Program-made: the position numbers and the translations under genes | Notes under the pieces: generated by a model | The model's input: only the letters and a program-made list of their open reading frames with translations | Told to the model about the DNA's origin: nothing | The model's database searches: none | Assembly: GCA_021771635.1 (NCBI GenBank) | Contig: JAETOQ010000001.1 | Coordinates: 62,001-126,000 of the forward strand | DNA from: Oscillospiraceae bacterium | GTDB lineage: Bacteria > Bacillota > Clostridia > Oscillospirales > Oscillospiraceae | Reading direction: 5' to 3' | Length of the DNA: 64,000 nt | Shown: one piece after another, positions 40,612-49,315 of the stretch | Position numbering within the stretch: the first letter of the stretch is position 1 | Layout of the letters: every line of letters begins with the position of its first letter

Positions 40612-41838
40612 TTATTTCACAAAAGCGCGGTGGAACACCTTTTTGCCCTTCTTGATGACCACGCCCTCGCCCTGGAAATCGCTCTGGTCGAAGGACGCGG
40701 CCACGTCGGTGACCTTCTGGTCGTTGACGGCCATGCCGCCCTGCTGGATCAGCCGCCGGGCCTCGCCGTTGGAGGGGCACAGGCCGCAGGCCACCAGCAG
40801 ACTGATGGCGCCGATCTTTCCGTTTTCAAACTTGTCGGCGGAAAGCTCTGTGGCGGGCATGTTGGCTGTGGAGCCGCCGCCGGAGAACAGGCCGCGGGCG
40901 GTCTCCTGGGCCTTTTCCGCCTCCTCCTCGCCGTGGACCAGCTTGGTCAGCTCGTAGGCCAGGATCTCCTTGGCCTGGTTCAGCTGGCTGCCCTCCCACT
41001 TGTCCATCTCGTCGATCTGCTCCAGGGGCAGGAACGTCAGCATCCGGATGCACTTGAGGACGTCGGCGTCGCCCACGTTCCGCCAGTACTGGTAGAACTC
41101 GAAGGGAGAGGTCTTGTTGGTGTCCAGCCACACGGCGCCGCTGGCGGTCTTGCCCATCTTCTTGCCCTCGGAGTTCAGCAGCAGGGTGATGGTCATGGCG
41201 TAGGCGTCCTTGCCCAGCTTGCGGCGGATCAGCTCCGTGCCGCCCAGCATGTTGGACCACTGGTCGTCGCCGCCGAACTGCATGTTGCAGCCCACGGTCT
41301 GGAACATGTGGTAGAAGTCGTAGGACTGCATGATCATATAGTTGAACTCCAGGAAGCTCAGGCCCTTCTCCATCCGCTGCTTATAGCACTCCGCCCGCAG
41401 CATGTTGTTCACGGAGAAGCAGGCGCCCACCTCCCGCAGCAGGTCCACATAGTTCAGCTTCAGCAGCCAGTCGGCGTTGTTCAGCATCATGGCCTTGCCC
41501 TCGCCGAACTCGATGAATTTCTCCATCTGCTTTTTGAAGCACTCGCAGTTGTGCTGGATGGTCTCCGGCGTCATCATGTTCCGCATGTCCGTGCGGCCGG
41601 AGGGGTCGCCGATATAGCCCGTGCCGCCGCCGATGAGGGCGATGGGCCGGTTGCCCGCCATCTGGAGCCGCTTCATCAGGCACAGGGCCATGAAGTGGCC
41701 CACGTGGAGGCTGTCCGCCGTGGGGTCAAAGCCGATGTAAAAGACGGCCTTGCCGTTGTTCACCAGCTCCCGGATCTCCTCCTCATCGGTGACCTGGGCA
41801 ATGAGGCCCCGGGCCTTCAGTTCTTCATAGATCTGCAT
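40612..41838 (-). CDS. tyrS: Tyrosyl-tRNA synthetase
   Basis: TyrS (408 aa), a class I synthetase charging tRNA-Tyr. Its HIGH-like motif is DPTADSLHVGHFMAL, the tyrosine pocket includes YDFYHMFQTVGCNMQFGGDDQW, and the KMSKS equivalent is KMGKTASGAVWL. A C-terminal S4 domain (ISLLVACGLCPSNGEARRLIQQGGMAVN) binds tRNA. The gene is preceded by a T-box leader with a tyrosine specifier, so expression should rise on tyrosine starvation. Confidence 0.98.
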   Translation of the reverse strand: MQIYEELKARGLIAQVTDEEEIRELVNNGKAVFYIGFDPTADSLHVGHFMALCLMKRLQMAGNRPIALIGGGTGYIGDPSGRTDMRNMMTPETIQHNCECFKKQMEKFIEFGEGKAMMLNNADWLLKLNYVDLLREVGACFSVNNMLRAECYKQRMEKGLSFLEFNYMIMQSYDFYHMFQTVGCNMQFGGDDQWSNMLGGTELIRRKLGKDAYAMTITLLLNSEGKKMGKTASGAVWLDTNKTSPFEFYQYWRNVGDADVLKCIRMLTFLPLEQIDEMDKWEGSQLNQAKEILAYELTKLVHGEEEAEKAQETARGLFSGGGSTANMPATELSADKFENGKIGAISLLVACGLCPSNGEARRLIQQGGMAVNDQKVTDVAASFDQSDFQGEGVVIKKGKKVFHRAFVK

Positions 41839-41867
41839 ACGATTCTCTCCTCAAAATAGATTTCGGG

Positions 41868-42146
41868 ACAGGGAAAAACGCCCTCCGTCCCATGGGGGAC
41901 AGAGGGCGAAATGCTTTCGCGGTACCACCTCTGGTTCGCCGCCCCCTCGCGGCGGGCGGCCTCACGCCGTGCCATCACACGGCAGCGCTGTAACGGGCGC
42001 TCCCGGAGCACGCCTACTGGGCCAAAGGCCGTTGGGGTGCCGGCTCCAAGGTGTATTCGCCGCCCGATCCTCTCCCCTTTTCACCGCGCCAGGGGTTCTC
42101 TATGCAGGAGCATGACGGTTACTGGTCCTCTTCTTCGCTGTATACA
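41868..42146 (-). promoter_or_regulatory. Tyrosine T-box riboswitch
   Basis: The leader RNA contains the T-box sequence AGGTGGTACCGCG (41918-41930), a terminator hairpin CGCCCTC.../...GAGGGCG (41880-41908) with TTTTT after it, and a probable UAC (Tyr) specifier codon in GGCGAATACACC (42053-42055). It precedes tyrS directly, so it should read tRNA-Tyr charging. Confidence 0.92.
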
Positions 42147-42152
42147 GGGGGT

Positions 42153-42181
42153 ATTGTATCTGATTTGTGGAAGATTGTCAA
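42153..42181 (-). promoter_or_regulatory. Sigma-A promoter of the T-box-tyrS unit
   Basis: TTGACA (42176-42181), 17 bp, TACAAT (42153-42158) on the minus strand; it overlaps the stop codon of the 71-aa gene upstream. Confidence 0.85.
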
Positions 42182-42393
42182 CCAAAATCAGCAAAATAAT
42201 CGGGGGCTTCCTGCCTCCTCCGGTCAGGGGATTCCGCCTCCCCGCAGTAGATGTCCTCCGCGGCCCGCATGCCCGCCTCCAGGATCTCGTATACCTTTAT
42301 ATTCTCCGGAAACAGCGGCAGAATGTCCAGGGCTTCATCAATTTTTCCCAACAGTGCCATGTACATGCGCTTCCAATCAGGTTCTCTTTCCAT
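42178..42393 (-). CDS. Small hypothetical protein, 71 aa
   Basis: A 71-aa acidic protein (MEREPDWKRMYMALLGKIDEALDIL...), predicted mostly helical, with no membrane segment or Cys motif. A strong GGGGGAG site 6 nt before the ATG and a TTGATT-17-TATTAT promoter upstream support it as real. It is divergent from a ribbon-helix-helix gene and shares its regulatory interval. The family is not recognised. Confidence 0.7.
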   Translation of the reverse strand: MEREPDWKRMYMALLGKIDEALDILPLFPENIKVYEILEAGMRAAEDIYCGEAESPDRRRQEAPDYFADFG

Positions 42394-42404
42394 CAGGTAC
42401 TCCC

Positions 42405-42480
42405 CCTCACAAAATTTTTGTGCACTAACATTGAGTGCGTTTCATACATAATAACTTATATTGCACTTAAAATCAACTTA
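42405..42480. promoter_or_regulatory. Divergent AT-rich regulatory interval with GCACT repeats
   Basis: Inverted repeat GCACT-AACATTG-AGTGC near 42,423-42,440 and a further AGTGCAATATAAGT unit in the spacer of a minus promoter TTGATT-17-TATTAT. They are candidate binding sites for the ribbon-helix-helix protein encoded next door. Confidence 0.5.
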
Positions 42481-42507
42481 TATTTAGACTAATTGGATGT
42501 GAGTTAA

Positions 42508-42702
42508 GTGGAAAAGTACGGTGACAAGAAGAAACACATCAGTATTCGCTTCGATACAGAAACCCATGATAAATTGTTCTATATCGCTGAATACGAGGGC
42601 CGTACCGGAAGCGGGCAGATCATGTACCTGATCCGCCGGTGCATCATGGACTTTGAGCAGGAGCACGGAAAAATCGAATGGGAAGAAAACAAAAACGGCT
42701 GA
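42508..42702 (+). CDS. Arc/CopG-type ribbon-helix-helix protein
   Basis: A 64-aa protein with the ribbon-helix-helix pattern: the beta strand KKHISIRFDTET, then helix DKLFYIAEYEGR and helix GSGQIMYLIRRCIMDFEQEH. Such proteins bind DNA as dimers through the paired strands. The start is GTG at 42508. The gene ends inside a bidirectional terminator. It is divergent from the 71-aa protein gene; a repressor role is inferred. No obvious toxin partner is present. Confidence 0.8.
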   Translation: MEKYGDKKKHISIRFDTETHDKLFYIAEYEGRTGSGQIMYLIRRCIMDFEQEHGKIEWEENKNG

Positions 42703-42720
42703 CAGATGTCAGCCGTTTTT
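42691..42720. terminator. Bidirectional terminator
   Basis: AAAAACGGCTGACA/TGTCAGCCGTTTTT, a 14-bp stem, serves the ribbon-helix-helix gene and the convergent nucleotidyltransferase gene, both of whose 3' ends overlap it. Confidence 0.92.
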
Positions 42721-43365
42721 CCACTGCCGGATCAGACCGGAGGCCCAGTCCAGCAGCAGGCCGGAGCACTCCGTGAACCGCTCGGCAAACGCTCCGGACA
42801 GCAGCGATTCCAGCACCGCCCTGTCCGCTCCGGCCAGACGGTCCAGCAGGTCCGCCTGACCGGAAATATACGCGCCGGTCTCCAGATAGTACCTGGCCTG
42901 GAGCACAAAAAACGCGGATTTGCAGCAGGCCTTTAAAATCTCCGGCTCCCGCTCGTGGAGGTAGTTGTGACAGCAGGCGTGGTAGATGTTGCAGGCCCCC
43001 AGATGCACCGCCCGGCGGACCGCCGCCTCGTCCACGCGGGGCAGCAGGAAGTCCAGATCCCCCAAGTACGGCGTTGTGTCGTGATAGAACTGGAACAGGT
43101 CCGCTGCGTCCCAGCGGGCCAGCTCCTCCCGCCCCGACACGAATCCGCAGAGAAGCTCCCGGTGGGGCAGGTCCGCCGCCGCGGCCCGGTAGGCGTCCAG
43201 GTCCTTGATCGTCAGGCGGTCCAGGATCACCACCACATCGATGTCGCTGTCCGCCGTCCCCTCGCCCCGGCCACGGCTCCCCTGCAATCCCACAAAGGCC
43301 AGCCGGCTGCCGAAGCACACCCGCATCCGGGCCAAAAAGTCCTCCATCCAAGCATAAATTTCCAT
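42709..43365 (-). CDS. Nucleotidyltransferase-domain protein
   Basis: A 218-aa protein with the polymerase-beta-type motif VGLQGSRGRGEGTADSDIDVVVILD (GSxxxGE...DxD metal ligands) at about residues 27-52. The C-terminal half is helical (ILKACCKSAFFVLQARYYLETGAYI), like the HEPN-like helical part of aminoglycoside-type nucleotidyltransferases. The substrate is unknown. The second ATG (43365) is preferred, with AGGAGG 6 nt upstream. It is a single-gene unit. Confidence 0.85.
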   Translation of the reverse strand: MEIYAWMEDFLARMRVCFGSRLAFVGLQGSRGRGEGTADSDIDVVVILDRLTIKDLDAYRAAAADLPHRELLCGFVSGREELARWDAADLFQFYHDTTPYLGDLDFLLPRVDEAAVRRAVHLGACNIYHACCHNYLHEREPEILKACCKSAFFVLQARYYLETGAYISGQADLLDRLAGADRAVLESLLSGAFAERFTECSGLLLDWASGLIRQWKNG

Positions 43366-43394
43366 CATACACCTCCTGAGATCATCATGGCCGC

Positions 43395-43430
43395 AAAACG
43401 GCCCCGTTCAGAGCCGAACGGGACCGTTTT
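43395..43430 (-). terminator. Terminator after recN
   Basis: AAAACGGCCCCGTTC/GAACGGGACCGTTTT stem with flanking A and T runs, between the recN stop and the nucleotidyltransferase start. Confidence 0.88.
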
Positions 43431-43440
43431 TACTGCGCTT

Positions 43441-45123
43441 TTATAGTGTCTTTCGGTACGCCTCCGCCTCGTCCAGCAGCTCTCCGGCGCTTTCCAGCAG
43501 GGCCTCCGTCACCTTGGAGCCGCCGGTGATCCGGGCCAGCTCCGCCTTGCGGCGCTCCCGGTCCAGCTGGACGACCTTTGTAAAGGTTCTCCCCTTGCTC
43601 TCCCCTTTCTCCACAGAGAAATGGGTGTCCGCCATGGCCGCCAGCTGAGGCAGGTGCGTCACGCACAGCACCTGTTTGCGGCGGCTGACCTGGGCCAGCT
43701 TTTCCGCCACTTTCTGGGCCGCACGGCCGCTGACGCCGGTGTCCACTTCATCGAACACCAGGGTGCCGATGGCCTCCTGCTCCGCCAGCACGTTTTTCAG
43801 GGCCAGCATGATGCGGGCCAGCTCGCCGCCGGAGGCGATCTTGGCGATGGGCCGCAGATCCTCACCCACGTTGGCGGACATCAAAAACCGAATGGTGTCG
43901 CAGCCGTCAGCGGCGGGCTCTTTTTCCGCAAAGTCGATGGCAAAGCGGATCTTCTTCATGTCCAGATCCCGCAGCTCGGTCTGGATGCGGTCCTCCAGGG
44001 CTTTGGCGGCTTCTTTCCGGGCCTTTGTCAGCTCCGCGCCCGCCGTCCGGACGGCCTTTTCCGCCTTGGCCAGCTTTTGCCCCAGCAGGATCAGCGTGTC
44101 GTCCGCCGTCTCCATGGCGTCCAGCTCCGCCCGGCACTTGTCCAGGTACGCCAAACAGTCCTCCACTGTGGCGCCGTACTTCTTTTTCAGGCGGTACAGC
44201 TGGTCGGCGCGGCTCTCCACCGCGTCCAGCTCCGCCGGAGAGAAGTCAAATTCCGTTCGTTTTTCCCGGATGATCTCGGCAAGGTCATACGCTTCACAGC
44301 GCAGTTCTCCCAGTCGTTTATAAAGCTCCGCCAGGTCATTGCCCAGGGTGCGGATGCCGGACAGGGCCTCCTCCGCGTCCCGCAGCTGATTCACGGCTCC
44401 GGCGCTTTCATCGTCGCCGCTGAGGCAGTAGTCCGCGCCGGACAGGGCCTCCAAATACTTCTCTCCGTTCCGCAGGAGGTCCCGCCGCGCCGTCAACTCC
44501 TCTTCCTCGCCCGGGATCAGCTCCGCCCGCTCCAATTCGTCGATCTGGAACCGCAGGCTGTCCACCCGGCGGGCCTTCTCCGCCTCGTCCATCTGCAATG
44601 CCCGGATCTGGGCGCGCAGCTCCGCCATGGCGCTGTATTCCCTCTGGTAGGCTTCCAGCTCTGCCTCCGTCCGGCCAAAGCGGTCCAGGTACGCGCCGTG
44701 CTGCTCCTCGTCCAGAAGCTGCTGGCCGTCGTGTTGGCCGTGGATGTTCAGCAGCTCCTCGCCGATCCTTCGCAGCTGGGCCACGGTGATGGGCCGTCCA
44801 TTCGCCCGGCAGAGATTTTTTCCGTCTCCGCCGATCTCCCTCTGGAGCAGCAGATTGCCGTCCTCGTCCGGGGTGATGCCGTTTTCCGCCAGCCCCGGCA
44901 GTCCCGCTGAAACGCCGGAGAACTCCGCGCTGACAAAGGCCCTGTCCGCCCCGGTGCGGATCAGATCCCGGGAGGTCCGCCCCCCCAGCACCGCGCCCAT
45001 GGCGTCGATGACGATGGACTTGCCCGCGCCGGTCTCACCGGTCAGGGCGTTGAAGCCGGGGCGGAACTGGATGTCCGCCTGCTCGATGACCGCGATATTC
45101 TCAATGTGCAGCAGTTCCAGCAT
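43441..45123 (-). CDS. recN: DNA repair ATPase RecN
   Basis: RecN (560 aa) is an SMC-like ATPase gathered at double-strand breaks. Walker A is LTGETGAGKSIVIDAM; a long coiled-coil region spans roughly residues 160-370; the ABC signature region and Walker B are IASGGELARIMLALKN and LVFDEVDTGVSGRAA. The length is normal. It ends the xseA-to-recN gene series, a canonical Firmicutes order. An R2 repeat separates it from argR. Confidence 0.97.
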   Translation of the reverse strand: MLELLHIENIAVIEQADIQFRPGFNALTGETGAGKSIVIDAMGAVLGGRTSRDLIRTGADRAFVSAEFSGVSAGLPGLAENGITPDEDGNLLLQREIGGDGKNLCRANGRPITVAQLRRIGEELLNIHGQHDGQQLLDEEQHGAYLDRFGRTEAELEAYQREYSAMAELRAQIRALQMDEAEKARRVDSLRFQIDELERAELIPGEEEELTARRDLLRNGEKYLEALSGADYCLSGDDESAGAVNQLRDAEEALSGIRTLGNDLAELYKRLGELRCEAYDLAEIIREKRTEFDFSPAELDAVESRADQLYRLKKKYGATVEDCLAYLDKCRAELDAMETADDTLILLGQKLAKAEKAVRTAGAELTKARKEAAKALEDRIQTELRDLDMKKIRFAIDFAEKEPAADGCDTIRFLMSANVGEDLRPIAKIASGGELARIMLALKNVLAEQEAIGTLVFDEVDTGVSGRAAQKVAEKLAQVSRRKQVLCVTHLPQLAAMADTHFSVEKGESKGRTFTKVVQLDRERRKAELARITGGSKVTEALLESAGELLDEAEAYRKTL

Positions 45124-45162
45124 ACTCTGGCCCTTCCTTCACGATTTTGGAACGTTCATTCC

Positions 45163-45299
45163 GTCCCGGCGGAATTCATTTCTGCCGGGACACCTCTGCC
45201 CGCCGCGGCGGCCGCCCGCATCGTACGCGGGCGAGGGGGTTCAACGGAGCCGGGCAGCGTCCGGCGCAGCGTCTAAGGGGGACGCCAGTCCCCCTTGGA
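45163..45299. repeat. Structured intergenic repeat R2, copy 2
   Basis: A 137-bp repeat matching 25,573-25,720 in layout and core. The outer stem GTCCCGGC/GCCGGGAC, hairpin GCCCGC/GCGGGC and the terminal AAGGGGGAC/GTCCCCCTT hairpin are intact. Its right end is 3 bp from the argR stop codon, paralleling copy 1 next to xerD. Confidence 0.75.
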
Positions 45300-45302
45300 G
45301 GT

Positions 45303-45752
45303 TTAAAGCATCTCCTTGATCTCCTCGCAGAAGATCGCCGCGGACTCCGTATCCTGCATCAGCAGAAACGCCGTGTCGTCCCCCGCCAGGGAACCCACCA
45401 TATAGGTGATGTTCATATTATCCAGGGCGGAGCAGGCGGCGCTGGCCAGCCCCGGCATGGTCTTGATGACCACGATGTTCTGGGCATAGGCGATGCTGGT
45501 GATGCTCTCACGGAAGATGGTCCGCAGCTTCTCCGCAAAGTTCAGCTTGGTCCGGTTTCCGGAGACCGCATACTTATATACGCCCTGCCCAACCGGCTCC
45601 TTGATCAGGTGCATCTGCTTGATGTCCCGGGAGATGGTGGCCTGGGTGCTGCTGATGCCCCGCTCCTGAAGGCGGGCCAAAAGCTGTTCCTGTGTTTCGA
45701 TATTTTCCTGGGAAATGATCTCCAGGATCATGGATTGACGGTCATTTTTCAT
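45303..45752 (-). CDS. argR: Arginine repressor ArgR/AhrC
   Basis: ArgR (149 aa) represses arginine biosynthesis as an arginine-bound hexamer. The winged helix is QEQLLARLQERGISSTQATISRDIKQMHL and the C-terminal arginine-binding domain includes MVGSLAGDDTAFLLMQDTES. The second ATG (45752) gives MKNDRQSMILEII with GGAGG 8 nt upstream. The gene overlaps nadK and is part of the dxs-recN series. Confidence 0.96.
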   Translation of the reverse strand: MKNDRQSMILEIISQENIETQEQLLARLQERGISSTQATISRDIKQMHLIKEPVGQGVYKYAVSGNRTKLNFAEKLRTIFRESITSIAYAQNIVVIKTMPGLASAACSALDNMNITYMVGSLAGDDTAFLLMQDTESAAIFCEEIKEML

Positions 45753-46626
45753 CATTCAGACCTCCCGGCAGCATTTTTTGGGCAAAGATCTCACAGAAGC
45801 TCTTCTCCGACAGGCGGACCAGCCTGAGGGCGTATTTGCTCCGCCGCACCAGCACCTTGTCGTCGGACCGCAGGGCAAAGGCCCGGCTCTCGTCCACAAA
45901 CAGATACACCGGCTTGCGGCCGTTGCGCTCCAGCTCCACCGTCAGCACATGTTCGGGCGACAGAACGTAGGAGGAAAAGCGCATGTTGTGGATGCAGATG
46001 GGACAGACCACCATGGTCTGGGCCACCGGCTCCACCACCGGCCCGCCGGCGGACAGAGAGTAAGCCGTGGATCCGGTGGGCGTGGCGATGATCACGCCGT
46101 CCCCGGCGATATCCGCCAGATGCCGCCCATCCGAGGAAATTTTCAGGTGGATCACATGGGAGATCGGGCCCTCCCGGATCACGGCGTCGTTCAGGCCCAG
46201 ATTGGTGTAGATCTGCCTGCCGTCCCGGATCACGGAGACATCCAGCATCATCCGCTGTTCCGTCTCAAAGTCCCAGTCCCTCAGCTTCTCCAGAACGTCC
46301 AGTTCTCCGGCCTCCAGCTCCGCCACAAAGCCAAGCCCGCCCATGTTGATGCCAAGGACCGGCATCTTGTTCAATGCCGCCAGCTTCGCCAGATGCAGAA
46401 TGGTGCCGTCTCCGCCGAAGGTGATCAGCAGATCCGCGCCCTTCAGCTCCTGGGGCAGGGGCCGGACGTCATAGTCGGCAAAGGCCCCTTCCTTTTGGTC
46501 CTTGAAGGGGGAGCATACCACGGTTTGAAAGCCCATCCCGTGAAGGATCTTTTCTGCGGCCTTGGTGGCCGTCATTCCCTGGTCCCGGCTGGGATTGGGA
46601 CACAGGATGATTTTCTTCGGATTCAT
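45742..46626 (-). CDS. nadK: NAD kinase
   Basis: NadK (294 aa) phosphorylates NAD to NADP. The catalytic GGDGT motif is in LLITFGGDGTILHLA, followed by GINMGGLGFVAELE and the NAD-binding TPTGSTAYSLSAGGPVV. The ATG at 46626 overlaps the tlyA stop (4 bp) and has GGGGAG upstream. It is in the tlyA-nadK-argR-recN order typical of spore formers. Confidence 0.97.
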   Translation of the reverse strand: MNPKKIILCPNPSRDQGMTATKAAEKILHGMGFQTVVCSPFKDQKEGAFADYDVRPLPQELKGADLLITFGGDGTILHLAKLAALNKMPVLGINMGGLGFVAELEAGELDVLEKLRDWDFETEQRMMLDVSVIRDGRQIYTNLGLNDAVIREGPISHVIHLKISSDGRHLADIAGDGVIIATPTGSTAYSLSAGGPVVEPVAQTMVVCPICIHNMRFSSYVLSPEHVLTVELERNGRKPVYLFVDESRAFALRSDDKVLVRRSKYALRLVRLSEKSFCEIFAQKMLPGGLNDEK

Positions 46627-47447
46627 AGGCCGCTCCCCTCTCCGTGCTCCTTCAATACCTGGTGGGATTCCTCCACCAGGGCCTTCAGATCAAATTCCAT
46701 GGGCAGCCATTCGCCCTTCTCCAGATATCCCAGGTATTCAATATTCCCCTCCGGTCCGCGGATTGGAGAATAAGTCAGCCCAAGAACTGTAAAGCCGGAT
46801 TCCTTTGCATGTTCCAGGAAGTGCTCCAGCACCTCCAGATGGACTGCCGGGTCCCGGACCACGCCCTTTTTGCCCACTTTTTCCTTTCCCGCCTCAAACT
46901 GGGGCTTTACCAGGCAGGCCGCGTGGCCGCCGTCTTTCAGCAGGCCGCACAGAGGCGGCAGGATCAGCTTCAGGGAGATGAAGCTCACATCCACCGACGC
47001 AAAGTCCAGTTCGTCGGGGATCTGCTCATGTGTCAGGTAGCGGGCGTTGGTCCGCTCCATGCAGACCACACGGGGGTCCTCCCGCAGCTTCCAGGCCAGC
47101 TGTCCGTAGCCGACATCCACGGAATAGACCTTGGACGCGCCGTTTTGCAGCATGCAGTCGGTAAAGCCCCCGGTGGAGGCGCCGACGTCGCCGCATACCG
47201 CTCCCGCCAAGGTGATGGGGAACGAGGCCATGGCTTTTTCCAGCTTCAGCCCGCCCCGGCTGACGTATTTCAGGGCATTGCCCCGGACCTCGATCTCCGC
47301 GTCATTGGGGACGGCGGTGCCGGGCTTGTCCACCCGCTGGCCCTTCACGAATACCAGACCGCTCATGATGGTGGCCTGGGCCCTCTGACGGCTCTCCTGC
47401 AGGCCGCGCTCCACCAGCAGCACATCCAGCCGCGTCTTATTTGCCAT
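46623..47447 (-). CDS. tlyA: TlyA family RNA methyltransferase
   Basis: A 274-aa protein with an N-terminal S4 domain (LDVLLVERGLQESRQRAQATIMSGLVFV) and an FtsJ-like SAM domain (GDVGASTGGFTDCMLQNGASKVYSVDVG). Relatives 2'-O-methylate rRNA; they are often labelled haemolysins, which is not implied here. The ATG at 47447 (MANKTRLDVLL) is the family start and overlaps dxs by 11 bp, so it is translationally coupled. Confidence 0.95.
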   Translation of the reverse strand: MANKTRLDVLLVERGLQESRQRAQATIMSGLVFVKGQRVDKPGTAVPNDAEIEVRGNALKYVSRGGLKLEKAMASFPITLAGAVCGDVGASTGGFTDCMLQNGASKVYSVDVGYGQLAWKLREDPRVVCMERTNARYLTHEQIPDELDFASVDVSFISLKLILPPLCGLLKDGGHAACLVKPQFEAGKEKVGKKGVVRDPAVHLEVLEHFLEHAKESGFTVLGLTYSPIRGPEGNIEYLGYLEKGEWLPMEFDLKALVEESHQVLKEHGEGSGL

Positions 47448-49296
47448 ATCCCATCGCCTCCCGTACTGCCGCCGCCACAGCGGCGGCGTCCAGGCCAAAG
47501 CTGTGTTCCAGCTGGCTGATGCTGCCCTCCGGGGCAAAGGTCTTTCCAAGGTTTTTCAAGATCAGCTTTTTCGGTGCCCGGCCATGCTCCGCCAGGATGG
47601 CGGCCAGCCGCTGGCCCACACACCCGGGGCCGAAAGAATCCTCTAACACCAATATGATATCCCGGCCGCCCAGACAGCCGCAGACCGTCTCATGGTCCAG
47701 CGGTGCGATCTGGTTCAGCTTTACGACCTCCGCCCGGATGCCGTCCTTTGCCAGCAGGTCTGCCGCCGCCAGCAGATTATTCACCATAACGCCGTAGCCC
47801 GCCAGCGTCACATCGCCGCCCTCCCGCAGACAGGCCGCGGGCTTGTCCGACGTATCCGCCCGGAATGCCCCTTCCCCGCCCCGGGGATAGCGGACCGCCA
47901 CGGGGCCGTCCAGCTGGAATAATGCCCGCCGCAGCATGGACCGCAGCTCCGCGAAGCTGGCCGGACACAGCACGGTGAACCCCGGAATGGTGCAGAGGAA
48001 CAGCGGATCAAAGCAGCCGTGGTGTGTCTCGCCGTCGGCGCCCACCAGGCCCGCCCGGTCCACGCCCAGCACCACATGGAGCCGCTCCAGAGCCACGTCG
48101 TGGATCAGCATGTCGTAGCCCCGCTGCAAAAAGGTGGAGTAGACCGCGAACACCGGCAGCATCCCCTGGCTGGCAAGGCCCGCCGCCATGGACACACCGT
48201 GGCCCTCGGCGATGGCCACATCGAAGAACCGCTCCGGAAACTCCCTGGCAAAGCCGGTCAGTCCGGTGCCGTCCGCCATGGCGGCGGTGATGGCGCAGAC
48301 CCGGCTGTCCTCCGCCGCGCAGTCCGCCAGCGTCTTGCCGAAAACGGAGGAAAAGCTCTCTCCGCCCGGTTTTTTCAAAAGGCCCGTCTCGGGATCGAAG
48401 GGGCTGATGCCGTGGAATTTGCCGGGATTCTGCTCCGCGAAGGAGTACCCCTTTCCCTTTACCGTGTTCACATGGACCACCACGGGGCCGTTCAACTCCT
48501 TGGCCCACTCCAGCACATCGCACAGGCGGGGCAGGTCGTGACCGTCCACAGGCCCCAGGTAGGTGAATCCCATGTCTTCGAACAGCGTGCTGCCGGGCCA
48601 AAGCGTCTTTTTCAAAGAGGTCTTTACCCGGTGGTTGAAGCGGTACAGCCTGCTTTCCATGGGCCGTTTGCCAAACAGGCTCCGGTACCACTTTTTAAAA
48701 TGGTAGTAGGCCGGCTTGCTCCGCAGGCGGCTCAGGTGGGACGGCATGGCCCCCACGTTGGGGTTGATGGACATGCCGTTGTCATTCAGAATGACGATCA
48801 GCGGCTCCCGGGAGGCCCCTGCGTTGTTCAGCCCCTCATAGGCGAGGCCGCCGGTGAGGGCGCCGTCGCCGATCAGGGCCAGGACGCTGTAATCTTCTTT
48901 CTGTAAAGTCCTCGCCCTTGCCATTCCAAGCGCCACGGATACGGAATTGGACGCATGGCCCGCGATAAAGGCGTCATGCACGCTCTCATAGGGCTTTGGG
49001 AAGCCGGACAGGCCTCCGAACTGGCGGAGGGTGGAAAACAGCTCCTGCCGCCCGGTGAGGGCCTTGTGGACATAGCACTGGTGGCCCACGTCGAACACCA
49101 GCCGGTCTTTTTCCGTGTCGAACACCCGGTGGATGGCCACCGTCAGCTCCACCGCGCCCAGGTTGGAGGCCAGATGCCCCCCGGTCTGGGATACGTTTTG
49201 CACCAAAAACTCCCGCAGCTCCTGACAGAGCCGGGGCAGCTGCTCCTCTCCCAGCGCCTTGACGTCGGCGGGAGAGCGGATGCTTTCCAATATCAT
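47437..49296 (-). CDS. dxs: 1-deoxy-D-xylulose-5-phosphate synthase
   Basis: Dxs (619 aa) makes DXP from pyruvate and glyceraldehyde-3-phosphate with thiamine diphosphate, the entry step of the MEP isoprenoid route. The motifs are GGHLASNLGAVELTVAIH, LVFDVGHQCYVHKALTGR, the ThDP site LIGDGALTGGLAYEGLNNAG, and transketolase region GVDRAGLVGADGETHHGCFD. It follows oapA by 19 bp and shares the locus with ispA, which acts later in the same pathway. Confidence 0.98.
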   Translation of the reverse strand: MILESIRSPADVKALGEEQLPRLCQELREFLVQNVSQTGGHLASNLGAVELTVAIHRVFDTEKDRLVFDVGHQCYVHKALTGRQELFSTLRQFGGLSGFPKPYESVHDAFIAGHASNSVSVALGMARARTLQKEDYSVLALIGDGALTGGLAYEGLNNAGASREPLIVILNDNGMSINPNVGAMPSHLSRLRSKPAYYHFKKWYRSLFGKRPMESRLYRFNHRVKTSLKKTLWPGSTLFEDMGFTYLGPVDGHDLPRLCDVLEWAKELNGPVVVHVNTVKGKGYSFAEQNPGKFHGISPFDPETGLLKKPGGESFSSVFGKTLADCAAEDSRVCAITAAMADGTGLTGFAREFPERFFDVAIAEGHGVSMAAGLASQGMLPVFAVYSTFLQRGYDMLIHDVALERLHVVLGVDRAGLVGADGETHHGCFDPLFLCTIPGFTVLCPASFAELRSMLRRALFQLDGPVAVRYPRGGEGAFRADTSDKPAACLREGGDVTLAGYGVMVNNLLAAADLLAKDGIRAEVVKLNQIAPLDHETVCGCLGGRDIILVLEDSFGPGCVGQRLAAILAEHGRAPKKLILKNLGKTFAPEGSISQLEHSFGLDAAAVAAAVREAMGYGK

Positions 49297-49315
49297 ATAT
49301 TCGCGTCCTCCTCTC

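Noticed and set aside
39032-40957. 641-codon plus-strand ORF
   Set aside because: Antisense to the ABC-F and tyrS genes, spanning their junction; composition is typical of GC-rich shadow frames.
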